Assembly: GCF_014651935.1 (NCBI RefSeq)
Contig: NZ_BMXV01000001.1
Coordinates: 682,001 to 746,000, forward strand
Length of the DNA: 64,000 nucleotides
Direction of reading: 5' to 3'
Source: Marinobacter zhanjiangensis
GTDB lineage: Bacteria; Pseudomonadota; Gammaproteobacteria; Pseudomonadales; Oleiphilaceae
The notes beneath the pieces are model-generated. The model saw only the letters and a list, made by a program, of their open reading frames with translations, searched no databases and had not been told where the DNA came from. The stretch's first letter is position 1. Each line of letters begins with the position of its first letter. Below are positions 16,428 through 25,885 of the stretch, piece by piece. Made by a program: the position numbers and the translations under genes.

Positions 16428-18020
16428 ATGTTGGATGCCAATCTCAGGGATCAGCTCAAGGCTTACCTGGAAAACGTCAGGGAGCCTATCGAGCTGGTAG
16501 CCGCCTATAACGACAGCAAAAAATCCGGGGAGCTGAAAGAGCTTCTGGAAGAAATCGAGCCGCTGTCCGACAAGATAGCCCTGCGCACCGAGGACGATCA
16601 AAGCGTTCGTCGTCCGTCGTTCGCCATTAACCGGGTCAACTCCGACATTGGCGTGCGCTTCGCCGGCATTCCCATGGGCCATGAGTTCACCTCACTGGTG
16701 CTGGCCCTGTTGCAGGTGGGTGGTCATCCGTCCAAGGCGTCCCAGGAAGTGATTGAGCAGATCCAGTCCCTGGACGAAGAGCTGGAATTCGAGACCTTCT
16801 TCTCCCTGTCCTGCCAGAACTGTCCGGACGTGGTGCAGGCGCTTAACTTGCTGAGTATCATCAACCCGAAGATCCGTCACACGTCCATTGACGGTGCGCT
16901 GTTCCAGGATGAGGTCGAGCAGAAGGAAATCATGGCCGTTCCGGCGGTATGGCTGAACGGTGAGCCGTGGGGTCAGGGCCGTATGACCCTGGAAGAGATC
17001 GTGTCCAGGCTGGACTCCAATGCCAGCGCGAAGGAAGCCGAGAAGATCAACCAGAAAGAAGCCTACGAGGTGCTGGTGATCGGTGGCGGCCCGGCCGGTG
17101 CATCTGCCGCTATCTATTCGGCGCGCAAGGGCATCCGCACCGGTATTGCCGCCGAGCGTTTCGGTGGTCAGGTGGCAGACACCATGGGCATCGAGAACCT
17201 GATCTCCGTACCCTACACCGAAGGCCCGAAATTGGTGGCCGCCATGGAGCAGCACGTCAAGGAATATGACGTGGACATCATGAACATGCAGCGTGCCGAG
17301 AAGCTGATTCCAGCATCACAGACCGGCGGCTACCATGAGATCCGCCTGGAAAACGGCGCTTCCCTCAAGGCCCGCAGCCTGGTTCTTTCCACCGGGGCTC
17401 GCTGGCGCCACATCGGGGTGCCGGGTGAGGAAGAGTACCGCAACAAGGGCGTTGCCTACTGCCCGCACTGTGATGGCCCGCTGTTCAAGGGCAAGCGTGT
17501 GGCGGTGATTGGCGGTGGTAACTCCGGTGTCGAGGCTGCCATCGATCTGGCGGGTATCGTCGGCCACGTCACCCTGCTGGAATTCGCGGATGACATGAAA
17601 GCGGACGATGTGCTGCAGAAGAAACTGCGCAGCCTGAAGAACGTGGAAATCCTGACATCCGCTCAGACCACCGAGATCACCGGTGAGGGTGGCAAGGTGA
17701 ACGGCCTGACCTATAAGGACCGCAGCAGTGGTGAAGAGCACCATGTGGCCCTGGAAGGTGTCTTCGTGCAGATCGGCCTGGTGCCGAACACCGAGTGGCT
17801 CAAGGGTGACATCGAGCTGAGCCAGCACGGTGAGATTGTGATCGACGAGCGTGGTGAAACCTCGATCCCCGGCATATTTGCCGCCGGCGATGCCACCACG
17901 GTGCCCTACAAGCAGATCGTGATCTCAATGGGTGATGGTTCCAAGGCGGCATTGAGCGCCTTTGATTTCCTCATCCGTCACGAGGTACCGGAAAGCGAAG
18001 AGGAAGAAGCCGCGGCCTGA
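16428..18020 (+). CDS. ahpF: alkyl hydroperoxide reductase, flavoprotein subunit
   Basis: A 530-residue NADH:disulfide oxidoreductase that reduces AhpC. The N-terminal tandem thioredoxin-like domain has redox centre CQNC (Cys129/Cys132). The FAD motif [19 protein letters not shown] is near residue 213, the second redox centre CPHC is Cys345/Cys348, the NADH motif [12 protein letters not shown] is near 362, and [15 protein letters not shown] near 482 closes the FAD site. The ATG follows GAGAGGAAAC. Its length is that of E. coli AhpF (521) plus a short acidic tail. Confidence 0.97.
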   Translation: MLDANLRDQLKAYLENVREPIELVAAYNDSKKSGELKELLEEIEPLSDKIALRTEDDQSVRRPSFAINRVNSDIGVRFAGIPMGHEFTSLVLALLQVGGHPSKASQEVIEQIQSLDEELEFETFFSLSCQNCPDVVQALNLLSIINPKIRHTSIDGALFQDEVEQKEIMAVPAVWLNGEPWGQGRMTLEEIVSRLDSNASAKEAEKINQKEAYEVLVIGGGPAGASAAIYSARKGIRTGIAAERFGGQVADTMGIENLISVPYTEGPKLVAAMEQHVKEYDVDIMNMQRAEKLIPASQTGGYHEIRLENGASLKARSLVLSTGARWRHIGVPGEEEYRNKGVAYCPHCDGPLFKGKRVAVIGGGNSGVEAAIDLAGIVGHVTLLEFADDMKADDVLQKKLRSLKNVEILTSAQTTEITGEGGKVNGLTYKDRSSGEEHHVALEGVFVQIGLVPNTEWLKGDIELSQHGEIVIDERGETSIPGIFAAGDATTVPYKQIVISMGDGSKAALSAFDFLIRHEVPESEEEEAAA

Positions 18021-18040
18021 TCCGACGGCTTCTGATGAGA

Positions 18041-18070
18041 AAAAACCCCGCCAAGGCTGCGGGGTTTTTT
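18041..18070. terminator. bidirectional terminator between ahpF and OmpA-like gene
   Basis: Stem AAAAACCCCGC/GCGGGGTTTTT with a seven-base loop and T runs on both strands, placed between two convergent genes. Confidence 0.88.
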
Positions 18071-18093
18071 TGTGCTGGGCTCATGGTACGGGA

Positions 18094-18903
18094 TCAGCGG
18101 GAACCGATATTGCCGTCCCTGTCGGAAATCACGATCTCCACCCGGCGATTCTCCTGACGCCCGGCCGCGGTATTGTTACTGGCCTTGGGGTACTGTTCAC
18201 CAAACCCCTGTACCAGGATCCGGTTCGGGGCGATCCCGGCCGCCAGCAATTCAGCCCTGACCGATTCCGCCCGTTCCAGGGACAACATCTGGTTGTAGTC
18301 TGCCTCGCCTATGCTGTCGGTGTAGCCTTCCACGCGGACACGATAGTTCTCGAACTCCTTCATGAACTCGGCAAGCCGGTTCACGGTCCGCTCGCCGGCG
18401 GGCTTGAGTTGTGCCTCGTTGATATCGAACAGCACATCGCCCAGGGTCATGACCATACCCCGCTCGGTCTGCTCGGCCTGAAGCCGGTCCATCTGCTCCC
18501 TCAGCATGCGGGCTTCCATTTCGGCAACCTGGGCCCGTCGTTCGCCGATGCGGATGCGCAGATCATCCCGCTGTCGCTCGGCGGCGGCCAGCTCTTCCTC
18601 CAGTCCGGCCCGCAGGGCATTTTCCCGGGCGATCTCGATATGACGGTTGGCCCTGTAGACGTGGTGATCGATGAGGTCGGTGGCGGCGCCTTCCTCAAAC
18701 AGTGCTTCTGCGCGGTCCAGGGCCTGGTCGGCGTCCCTGAGGTGCGACAGGCCATTGCGGGCGACCTCCGGGTTGTCGACGGCGGTATCATAGGCGGCGC
18801 GGGTGTCCAGCATTCCCTGATGTTGTTCGGGGGCGCTGGCACAGGCGGATAACAGTGCTGCCAGGGTGATCACCGAGCCTGAGGTAAACCATTGCTTGTT
18901 CAT
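18094..18903 (-). CDS. OmpA-family lipoprotein with DUF4398-like N terminus
   Basis: A 269-residue outer-membrane lipoprotein. The lipobox is LLSACA at residues 17-22, so Cys21 is acylated. Residues 25-150 are helical and heptad-like (EALFEEGAATDLIDHHVYRA onward), as in DUF4398 proteins. The C-terminal OmpA domain (about 150-265) includes GYTDSIGEADYNQMLSLERA and binds peptidoglycan. It likely anchors the outer membrane. It is paired with the DUF4398 lipoprotein gene 32 bases upstream, presumably one operon. Confidence 0.88.
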   Translation of the reverse strand: MNKQWFTSGSVITLAALLSACASAPEQHQGMLDTRAAYDTAVDNPEVARNGLSHLRDADQALDRAEALFEEGAATDLIDHHVYRANRHIEIARENALRAGLEEELAAAERQRDDLRIRIGERRAQVAEMEARMLREQMDRLQAEQTERGMVMTLGDVLFDINEAQLKPAGERTVNRLAEFMKEFENYRVRVEGYTDSIGEADYNQMLSLERAESVRAELLAAGIAPNRILVQGFGEQYPKASNNTAAGRQENRRVEIVISDRDGNIGSR

Positions 18904-18935
18904 GTCGTCTCCCTGTGGGTCAGAATCCGGTGAGG

Positions 18936-19298
18936 TTACTGCTGGTTCTCGAGGTTGTTGCGCAGCGAATCGATACTGGCCTGAATGTCGCCCAGTTCGT
19001 TGCGCACCTGCTGGGTACTGGTACGGGACGCCGCCAGTCTGGCGTCCAGGGTGGCTTCCTCCAGCAACTGCCGGGCTTCCGCGTAACGCTGCTCCTCGAT
19101 CAGTACCTGCGCTGCCTCGAGTTTTTCACGGGCGGTGTTCATGATGGAAGGCTCAACGTCCATCGCCCCGGCGTCGTCAGCGGATCGAACGGCACTGTAC
19201 GCGGCCTCACGTTCCTCTTCGGGCTTGGGGCCCGGGTCAGTGGCGCAACCGGTGACCAAAACACCGAAAAGCAGAAGGGAAATAACACGGGAACGCAT
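18936..19298 (-). CDS. DUF4398-type lipoprotein
   Basis: A 120-residue lipoprotein with lipobox VTGCAT (Cys18) followed by an all-helical region with many Glu, Arg and Ala, including AREKLEAAQVLIEEQRYAEA. This is the DUF4398 pattern, usually found beside an OmpA-type protein as here. The ATG at 19298 has AGGAGA six bases before it; the longer frame is unsupported. Function unknown; envelope organisation is likely. Confidence 0.75.
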   Translation of the reverse strand: MRSRVISLLLFGVLVTGCATDPGPKPEEEREAAYSAVRSADDAGAMDVEPSIMNTAREKLEAAQVLIEEQRYAEARQLLEEATLDARLAASRTSTQQVRNELGDIQASIDSLRNNLENQQ

Positions 19299-19576
19299 GC
19301 GCGGTCTCCTTGTGTAATAGGTGTCCATTGATGTTCGCAACGTCCGGGGTGAATCATTCCATACGTTGCCGGGTTGGTGAAAAGCGTAGCAGTAATCGAC
19401 TTGATAGCGTCCTGCCAAACCATGACAGATGTGCAATGAAAGGGCATCATCTGATGGGGGGATGATGCCGGTAACCGGAATAATGTTAACTTCACCCGTT
19501 GCTGTGTCGGTGTCCGTCAGGCTACTCAGACCGGGACAGTACAGCCTGTCCTGCTAACGTCGTAATGGAAAACGCC

Positions 19577-20158
19577 ATGCCCGAACTGGAAAGTCTGTCC
19601 CATACGGCCCTGGCCGGCCAGTTCTTTGGTCTGGTGGCGCTTGCCATCTGCCTGGTGGCTTTCGCCAGCAAGAACGATGACCGGCTGCTGGTGTTGCTGA
19701 TTTCCGCCAATGTCGCCTTTGCGCTGCAGTTTGCCTTTTTCAGCAGCTGGACGGCTGCGGCACTGACGGTTCTGGTGATCGCCCGTATTGTGCTGGCCCG
19801 GCGCTATGTGGGCAGTCAGTGGGTGATGTGGATGGTACTGGTGGCCAACCTGGTGGCCGCGGCGCTGACCTGGCGTGACTGGGTGGATGTGCTGCCATTG
19901 ACGGCAGCCACCCTGGGCACCATTGCCATGTTCCTGTTACGGGGCATTGCCATGCGCATCATGCTGGGCCTGGCGGCCCTGGCCTGGATGCTGAACAATC
20001 TCGCCATCGGGTCAATCGGCGGCACCCTGGCCGAAGGCATGATCTTCGTGACCAATGTGATCACCATCATTCGCATGGCCCGGGCCAGACAGCGCTACCC
20101 GGGCGTACCGGTGGACGAAACCGGCCCGGTTGATACTAGCGACCGACCACCTCGATAA
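19577..20158 (+). CDS. YgjV-family inner membrane protein
   Basis: A 193-residue protein with about six hydrophobic segments: GLVALAICLVAFASKNDDRL, a second with NVAFALQFAFFSSWTAAALT, and a C-terminal NNLAIGSIGGTLAEG before VTNVITIIRMAR. These fit the YgjV (Imp) family, whose role is unknown. The start is either 19577 (GGAAAA upstream) or an ATG at 19565. Its last 23 bases overlap the end of the convergent gene. Confidence 0.7.
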   Translation: MPELESLSHTALAGQFFGLVALAICLVAFASKNDDRLLVLLISANVAFALQFAFFSSWTAAALTVLVIARIVLARRYVGSQWVMWMVLVANLVAAALTWRDWVDVLPLTAATLGTIAMFLLRGIAMRIMLGLAALAWMLNNLAIGSIGGTLAEGMIFVTNVITIIRMARARQRYPGVPVDETGPVDTSDRPPR

Positions 20159-20675
20159 TCTTGCCTGAAAAGGCTTCCAGGTCACCCGGATTGCGGCTGG
20201 TGATCAGCGGTGCATCGTGGCAGACCTGCTCATCCACCCAGTGGCCGCCAGCGTTGACGATATCGGTTTTGACACTGGGGAAGGAGGTCAGGTTGCGACC
20301 CCGCACCACATTGGCTTCCACCAGCAGCCAGGCGGCGTGGCAGATAGCCGCCACGGGTTTGCCAGCTTCCACGAAGTCGCGAACAAAGGCGACGGCCGCG
20401 TGATCCTGTCGCAGGGCATCTGGATTGGCCACGCCACCGGGCAGTACCAGCGCGTCATAGTCGCTGGACTCAGCATCGCCCACCAGTTTGTCCACCTGGA
20501 ACGAACCGCCTTTGTCCAGATGATGGTAACCGTCGATACGGCCTTCCCTGATCGACAACAGCTCGATGTCGGCGCCGGCCTTTTCCAGAGCCTCGCGGGG
20601 ATCGGTCAGTTCCACCTGCTCGACACCGTCGGTGGCGAGGAACGCGATTTTCTTGCCCTTCAGTGATGTGCTCAT
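20136..20675 (-). CDS. DJ-1/PfpI superfamily protein (YhbO-like)
   Basis: A 179-residue class I glutamine-amidotransferase-like protein. The nucleophile elbow is AAICHAAWL with Cys near residue 111 and an adjacent His; LVLPGGVANPDALR near 78 is the oxyanion region. It resembles YhbO/PfpI stress proteins, reported to be deglycase or protease related. A strong AGGAGG lies upstream of the ATG. It overlaps the convergent ygjV-like gene by 23 bases. Confidence 0.85.
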   Translation of the reverse strand: MSTSLKGKKIAFLATDGVEQVELTDPREALEKAGADIELLSIREGRIDGYHHLDKGGSFQVDKLVGDAESSDYDALVLPGGVANPDALRQDHAAVAFVRDFVEAGKPVAAICHAAWLLVEANVVRGRNLTSFPSVKTDIVNAGGHWVDEQVCHDAPLITSRNPGDLEAFSGKIIEVVGR

Positions 20676-20910
20676 GTCAGAACCTCCTGGTGAGCCGGTC
20701 AGCGACCGGCGTATGGTCAGGGTTACTCATGTGACGGATATTGTGACGGAGCCCCCCGGGTTTAAACCGGGCGCGGTGGTAAACCTTCCCGATACCGGAT
20801 GGCTGGTCTGCTTCCAGCATAGCTCCATTCGACGGGTGGGGTTGCAGAACCCATGTCTGATGACCACATTAATAATCAGTGTCCATGGATAAGGCCCCGA
20901 GGAGGCAACT

Positions 20911-21126
20911 ATGCTGCTGGCAGAAAAGTCCACCGGTCATTTGGTGGAAATCAGTGATATCAAGGCCCTTTACGATCCCAATGAGTCGGCAGTGACGGGT
21001 AGCGTCCACTACGGCGAAGAGGCTCAGGACCCGGAGCCCATTGCCAAGACCGAACTGGCCTTTCCCTCCGGCGAACCCCTGCCCCAGTGCTGGACGGATC
21101 CGGATTTTCGACAGAAGCAGTCGTAG
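20911..21126 (+). CDS. small conserved hypothetical protein
   Basis: A 71-residue acidic soluble protein, MLLAEKSTGHLVEISDIKAL to a C terminus with PQCWTDPDFRQ. It has a strong GAGGAGG site and its reading frame looks protein-like (balanced residues, no runs). Similar short proteins occur in pseudomonads, sometimes labelled acetyltransferase without a catalytic domain; that label is not supported here. No domain recognised. Monocistronic, upstream of lemA. Confidence 0.65.
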   Translation: MLLAEKSTGHLVEISDIKALYDPNESAVTGSVHYGEEAQDPEPIAKTELAFPSGEPLPQCWTDPDFRQKQS

Positions 21127-21241
21127 CAGGGAATTCGCGACCCAAGGTGGGCCTAGGTGTTATGGTGAGGCCATCTCCACGTTAAAGCCGGCTGGCTTAC
21201 AGTGTCTCCGGCCTTACCTCCTGCAAAGGATGCACAGAACC

Positions 21242-21859
21242 ATGACAGATCCGATAAGGTGGTCCGGACCCCGGGCCCTCTGGCAACTGGTCGCACTGGT
21301 GGCCTTGGCGTCGCTGCTGACCGGTTGCGGCATTAATAATATTCCCAGTTACGACGAGCAGGTGAAATCCGCGTGGTCCCAGGTCGAGAACCAGTACCAA
21401 CGTCGTGCTGACCTGGTGCCCAACCTGGTGGAAACCGTGAAAGGCTTCGCTGACCAGGAGCAGGATACGCTCACGGCGGTGATCGAGGCGCGGTCGAAGG
21501 CCACCTCCATCCAGGTGGACGAGAGCATCCTCAACAACCCTGAGAAGCTTCAGCAGTTCCAGCAGGCCCAGGGGGAGCTGAGCAGCGCCCTGAGCCGGCT
21601 GATGGCGGTTTCCGAACGCTATCCCGACCTGAAATCCAACCAGAACTTCCTGGCGCTGCAATCCCAGCTCGAGGGTACCGAGAACCGGATTGCCGTTGCG
21701 CGGCGTGACTTTATTCAGGCGGTGGAGCGGTACAATACCGAGATCCGCACCTTCCCGGGACGAATCTGGCACAGCCTGCTTTACGACGACATGGAGCTGC
21801 GTGCAAATTTTGAGGCAACCACCGAAAACGCCGAAGACGCGCCAGAGGTGGAGTTCTGA
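21242..21859 (+). CDS. LemA family lipoprotein
   Basis: A 205-residue LemA protein. Lipobox LLTGCG near residue 24 is followed by the family core SYDEQVKSAWSQVENQYQRR and DLVPNLVETVKGFADQEQDT. The ATG at 21242 was chosen for AAGGA upstream; the ATG at 21230 lacks a site. Its TGA overlaps the next ATG (TGATG), so it is translated with the TPM proteins behind it. The operon is widespread; its envelope role is not defined. Confidence 0.9.
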   Translation: MTDPIRWSGPRALWQLVALVALASLLTGCGINNIPSYDEQVKSAWSQVENQYQRRADLVPNLVETVKGFADQEQDTLTAVIEARSKATSIQVDESILNNPEKLQQFQQAQGELSSALSRLMAVSERYPDLKSNQNFLALQSQLEGTENRIAVARRDFIQAVERYNTEIRTFPGRIWHSLLYDDMELRANFEATTENAEDAPEVEF

Positions 21860-22614
21860 TGAAGGTTTTTCTGCGCCCCTGCATTGCGTTCGTCGCATTA
21901 CTGTTGCTCCAGGCCCCGGCCTGGGGGCAGTCCATGCCCGACTTTCCGGAACTGACCGGGCGAGTGGTGGATCAGGCCGGGATGCTGTCCACGGACGCCG
22001 AATCCAGGCTGAGCAACATGCTGGCGGCCCATGAGGAAGCCACCACCAATCAGGTGGTGGTGGTCACACTGCCGGATCTGCAGGGCTATCCCATTGAAGA
22101 TTTCGGGTACCAGCTCGGTCGCCATTGGGGTATTGGCCAGGAGGGCGAGGACAACGGCGCACTGCTGATTGTCGCCGAGGAAGAGCGCGCGATCCGCATC
22201 GAGGTGGGATACGGCCTTGAAGGTCAACTGACGGATGCCGCCTCGTCCACCATTATCAACCGGATCATTACCCCGGCCTTTCGACAGGGCGAGTTTTCCC
22301 AGGGCATTGTCGCCGGCGCCGAGGCCATGATCCAGGTGCTGGGTGGCGAGCCACTGGCCGTGCCGGAGGGCCAGACAGGGCAGGGTCCTGCCGAAAAGCC
22401 GAACCTGCTGGCGGTGGTTTTCTTCTTCGTCATCATTGTCTCGTTCATTTCCCTGGTCGGTGGCGGCGGCCGTGGCGGTCGCGGCAGAGGTGCGCTGATT
22501 GCCGGCGCCTTGCTGGGTGCCAGCATGGGCGGTCGCGGTGGCGGCCTTGGCGGTGGTGGTTTTGGCGGCGGTGGCGGCGGCTTCGGCGGCGGCGGTGCTT
22601 CCGGTGGATGGTAA
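21859..22614 (+). CDS. TPM-domain protein with Gly-rich tail
   Basis: A 251-residue membrane-anchored protein. A signal peptide ends in PAWGQS, the TPM domain (about 30-160) contains RVVDQAGMLSTDAESRLSNM and EVGYGLEGQLTDAASSTIIN, a membrane helix follows near 190-208, and the last 45 residues are almost all Gly with Arg, Ser and Phe, as in YgcG proteins. It overlaps lemA by one base. Confidence 0.88.
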   Translation: MKVFLRPCIAFVALLLLQAPAWGQSMPDFPELTGRVVDQAGMLSTDAESRLSNMLAAHEEATTNQVVVVTLPDLQGYPIEDFGYQLGRHWGIGQEGEDNGALLIVAEEERAIRIEVGYGLEGQLTDAASSTIINRIITPAFRQGEFSQGIVAGAEAMIQVLGGEPLAVPEGQTGQGPAEKPNLLAVVFFFVIIVSFISLVGGGGRGGRGRGALIAGALLGASMGGRGGGLGGGGFGGGGGGFGGGGASGGW

Positions 22615-22653
22615 CCCCATGCTGACACATTATCCTGAGAGCAAGAGCGATCT

Positions 22654-23271
22654 ATGACGCTATTAACCACGACTGAACAGGACCAGGTAGCCGCTGCCAT
22701 CAACGCAGTCGAGCGGGAGACCGATGCCGAACTGGTCACGGTGCTGGCCCGCCAGGCCGACAATTACGCCTATATTCCCCTGGTATGGGCCGGGATCCTG
22801 GCGCTGCTGGTGCCGGGGCTGATCAACTACTTCACCGAGTGGTTTGGTGCCCATACACTGCTGCTGGTGCAGTGGGGTGTCTTCCTGGTACTGGGTGCAC
22901 TGTTCCGCATTCCGCAGATCAACACCATGCTGATCCCTCGCCAGGTGCGATACTGGCGTGCCGCCAACCTCGCCCGCCGCCATTTTCTGGAGCAGAACCT
23001 GCACCATACGAAGGATGGCACCGGTGTACTGATCTTTGTCTCGGAAGCGGAACGCTATGTGGAAATCCTGGTGGACCAGGGCGTTTCCTCCCGGGTGGAC
23101 AACAAGGTGTGGGAAGAGATCGTGGAGAACTTCACCAACCAGGTCCGCCAGGGCAATACCTGCCAGGGCTTCCTCGACTGTATCGAAGCCTGTGGCACGC
23201 ACCTGAAGGAACAGATCCCGGCCACCCACGAACGCAACCAGTTGCCCAATCACCTGGTGGTTTTGTCCTGA
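22654..23271 (+). CDS. TPM-domain protein, second copy
   Basis: A 205-residue protein with an N-terminal AINAVERETDAELVTVLARQ segment, two membrane helices at about residues 33-92, and a TPM-like C-terminal half (GVLIFVSEAERYVEILVDQG). It is the usual third gene of lemA-TPM-TPM sets. It starts 39 bases after the previous stop. A direct repeat TTTTGTCCTGAGG straddles its stop codon (the copies begin near 23262 and 23281). Confidence 0.85.
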   Translation: MTLLTTTEQDQVAAAINAVERETDAELVTVLARQADNYAYIPLVWAGILALLVPGLINYFTEWFGAHTLLLVQWGVFLVLGALFRIPQINTMLIPRQVRYWRAANLARRHFLEQNLHHTKDGTGVLIFVSEAERYVEILVDQGVSSRVDNKVWEEIVENFTNQVRQGNTCQGFLDCIEACGTHLKEQIPATHERNQLPNHLVVLS

Positions 23272-23556
23272 GGATTGCCCTTTTGTCCTGAGGGACATCA
23301 GGGCAGTAATACTTCGCCTTCCATATAAAATGCCGCCTGCCCCGCGATTGCCACCCGGCTACCCCTCAGCTCGCACCGCAGTTCACCGCCGCGAGCGGAC
23401 AAACTTCAACCCAATCTATTGAACAGACCCCGGGCACTATCAAAATGGGTGTAGGCGTATGGAGCCGCTGTCCGGGCGGGTACGAGCGTTTGTGAAGGCA
23501 CTGACGCCATGGCAACATGATGACTTGTCGCTGTTAACCGGTCCGGAGTCTTCACC

Positions 23557-24117
23557 ATGAAAATCGCTGTGTTCTGTGGATCCAGCCAGGGCAACCATGA
23601 CCGGTTTGCCCAAAGCGCCCGTGAACTTGGCCGCTACTTTGCCAGCCAGGGTGTTGATCTGGTCTATGGCGGTGGCAAGGTCGGCCTGATGGGCGAGGTG
23701 GCCGACGCCGTGCTGGCGGGTGGCGGCCGGGTTTACGGTGTTATCCCGGAATCGCTGCGGGACCGGGAACTGGCTCATCAGGGGCTGACAGAGTTGACGG
23801 TGGTCACCGGTATGCACGAACGCAAGGCCATGATGGCGGCACAGGCGGATGCTTTCGTTGCCATGCCGGGCGGGCCCGGTACCATGGACGAACTGTTCGA
23901 GGCCTGGACCTGGGCGCAGCTTGGTTACCACGACAAGCCCTGTGCCATCTATAACGCTTTTGGTTACTACGACCAGCTGCTGTACTTCCTGAACACCATG
24001 GTCGATTCCGGTTTCATGAAGCCACACCATCGCCAGATGCTGGTGGTGGAAGACCAGCCGGAATCATTGCTGCAGGCCCTGATGCGTTATCAGCCCCCGG
24101 AGCGCAAGTGGTCCTGA
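23557..24117 (+). CDS. LOG family protein (cytokinin riboside 5'-monophosphate phosphoribohydrolase-like)
   Basis: A 186-residue Rossmann-like nucleotide hydrolase. LVYGGGKVGLMGEVADAV at about 37-54 binds phosphate, and MPGGPGTMDELFEAWTW near 107 is the diagnostic PGGxGTxxE motif with catalytic Glu. Bacterial LOG enzymes cleave nucleotide monophosphates to base and ribose 5-phosphate. The ATG was chosen as the start of the conserved KIAVFCGSSQG. The 285-base upstream gap holds no other feature. Confidence 0.9.
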   Translation: MKIAVFCGSSQGNHDRFAQSARELGRYFASQGVDLVYGGGKVGLMGEVADAVLAGGGRVYGVIPESLRDRELAHQGLTELTVVTGMHERKAMMAAQADAFVAMPGGPGTMDELFEAWTWAQLGYHDKPCAIYNAFGYYDQLLYFLNTMVDSGFMKPHHRQMLVVEDQPESLLQALMRYQPPERKWS

Positions 24118-24228
24118 TAGCGACGCGTCTTCTGAACCGGCCCGGAATGGCGCCTGCGCTGGCTGTCAGGTCCCGGTCCAGTTAGAGTGGTTGCGTGATG
24201 CAACCATATAACCTGATCAGGAGCCCCC

Positions 24229-25170
24229 ATGAGCGAGATTATCCTTCACCACTACGCCGGTTCACCCTTTGCTGAAAAGGCCCGCATGATGCTGGGTTTC
24301 AAGGGGCTGGCCTGGCAGTCGGTGGACATTCCGCCGATCATGCCCAAGCCGGACCTGACCGCCCTGACCGGTGGTTACCGCAAGACGCCGGTCATGCAGG
24401 TGGGAGCTGATATCTACTGTGACACCGCCACGATCGCCCGCCAGCTGGATCGCATCCAGCCGTTGCCGTCCCTGTATCCGGAAGGCCGGGAGGCGGTGGC
24501 CGCCAGCGCCGCGCAGTTTGCCGATCAGGTCATGTTCCAGCACGGCGTGGCCCTGAATTTCCAGCCCCATGCGGTGGCAGAACGTTTCGGAAAAGCCCCG
24601 GAAAATGTCATGAAAGCTTTCCTGGCGGACCGCAAGAAGCTGTTTGAAGGCGGCAGTGCCTCACCATTGCATCCGGCCCAGGCTCTGTCCCAGTGGCCGA
24701 CCCTGCTGGGCCGTCTGGAGCAGCAGCTGGAAGACAGCGGCACCTTCCTGCTGGGTGAGGAACCCTGTATCGTCGATTTTGCCTACTATCATCCCCTGTG
24801 GTTTGTCCGCAGCAACAAGGCGGTCAGCAGCATGCTGGACCCCTATCCGCAGGTTCAGGCCTGGCTGGATGCAGTGGCGGCCTGCGGCCATGGTGAACCG
24901 ACCGATCTGGATTCTGCACAAGCCATCGAGATTGCCCGCAAGAGCACACCGGAGTCATTGCCGGAAAGTGGGTTCCGGGATCACAACGGCATCGAGGTCG
25001 GCCAGACCGTATCGGTTTCGGCGGTGGATTACGGCGTGGATCCGGTTACAGGAACTCTCGTCTATCAGGACGCGGAGGAGATCGTCGTCCGTCGGGAGGA
25101 TGACCGTGCCGGAGAGTTGCACGTGCACTTTCCGCGGTATGGTTTCCGGCTATCTCCGGAAAAGCAGTAA
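24229..25170 (+). CDS. glutathione S-transferase family protein with extra C-terminal domain
   Basis: A 313-residue protein. Residues 1-80 form the thioredoxin-like GST domain (HHYAGSPFAEKARMMLGFKG, with YCDTATIARQLD binding the gamma-glutamyl part); an all-helical GST C domain follows to about residue 215. The last 70 or so residues (NGIEVGQTVSVSAVDYGVDP onward) are beta-rich and do not belong to a standard GST of about 210 residues. Substrate unknown. AGGAGCC precedes the ATG. Confidence 0.8.
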   Translation: MSEIILHHYAGSPFAEKARMMLGFKGLAWQSVDIPPIMPKPDLTALTGGYRKTPVMQVGADIYCDTATIARQLDRIQPLPSLYPEGREAVAASAAQFADQVMFQHGVALNFQPHAVAERFGKAPENVMKAFLADRKKLFEGGSASPLHPAQALSQWPTLLGRLEQQLEDSGTFLLGEEPCIVDFAYYHPLWFVRSNKAVSSMLDPYPQVQAWLDAVAACGHGEPTDLDSAQAIEIARKSTPESLPESGFRDHNGIEVGQTVSVSAVDYGVDPVTGTLVYQDAEEIVVRREDDRAGELHVHFPRYGFRLSPEKQ

Positions 25171-25230
25171 GCAGTCCCTGGGAAGCTGTCAGGCTATTCC
25201 TGAAAAAAGCCCCGGTGCCGTCAGACAGCG

Positions 25231-25354
25231 GGGCTGGGTGGGTTACAACGACCCCGAATACCTGAAAGAGCGCCACGGCATCGAAGGCTGTGACAAGCCG
25301 CTTGAGAACATCAGCAAGGCGCTGGAAAATCTCGCCAGTGTGGCCACCCAGTAG
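25231..25354 (+). pseudogene. DUF302-like C-terminal remnant
   Basis: An open stretch encodes GWVGYNDPEYLKERHGIEG and ends in KALENLASVATQ before TAG. This is the C-terminal pattern of DUF302 proteins, which have a YNDP..L..RHG motif. No start codon, ribosome site or N-terminal two-thirds is present. Just upstream (25205-25234) a hairpin GCCCCG/CGGGGC after AAAAAA looks like the terminator of the GST gene with its T tract replaced by this fragment, so a deletion junction is inferred. Confidence 0.55.
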
Positions 25355-25396
25355 GTGCGGATTATCCCGGGCCCTGTCTGGCCCGGGGCAGGGGCT

Positions 25397-25804
25397 TCAG
25401 ATGCCCTCGTTGTTCTTCAGCGTGATCTGCTCGTTCAGGGTCCAGAAATCGTAGATAACCCCCAGACCGAACACCCCCAGGGTGAACAGGTAGATAATGC
25501 CGGTGATCCACTTGCCCAGGTACATCCGGTGGATGCCGAAGGCGCCCAGGAAGGTCAGCAGTATCCAGGTGATGTTGTAGTCGACGGGGCCCGGCTGGTA
25601 GCGGATATCCGCTTCGCGGTCCATCCCCGGGATCAGGAACAGATCGATGATCCAGCCGATAAAGAACAGCCCCAGCGTGAAGAACCAGATGGTGCCGGTG
25701 ACCGGCTTGCCGTAATAGAAGCGGTGCGAGCCCAGAAACCCGAAAATCCACAGCAGGTAGCCAATCACCACGCTGTGGGTATTGCTGGTTTGTTGAATCT
25801 CCAT
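25397..25804 (-). CDS. tandem TM2-domain membrane protein
   Basis: A 135-residue inner-membrane protein holding two TM2 units. Each has a helix ending in a (S/I)HR(F/M)Y(Y/L)GK turn and a second helix ending with an acidic residue: GSHRFYYGKPVTGTIWFFTL and GIHRMYLGKWITGIIYLFTL. TM2 proteins are of unknown function in bacteria. The ATG at 25804 follows AAGGAG; an upstream frame is unsupported. Its promoter must lie just left of the inverted-repeat element. Confidence 0.82.
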   Translation of the reverse strand: MEIQQTSNTHSVVIGYLLWIFGFLGSHRFYYGKPVTGTIWFFTLGLFFIGWIIDLFLIPGMDREADIRYQPGPVDYNITWILLTFLGAFGIHRMYLGKWITGIIYLFTLGVFGLGVIYDFWTLNEQITLKNNEGI

Positions 25805-25885
25805 TCGTACTCCTTTGACCCGTGAGTGTGTCTTTACACCACTTTCACCATAAACCATTTTCAAGGCAATACCGCTATCGCTATG

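Noticed and set aside
20750..20785. Near-palindrome centred on GGTTTAAACC between PfpI and the 71-residue gene
   Set aside because: Only 10 perfectly paired bases and no T run or known operator; could be chance.
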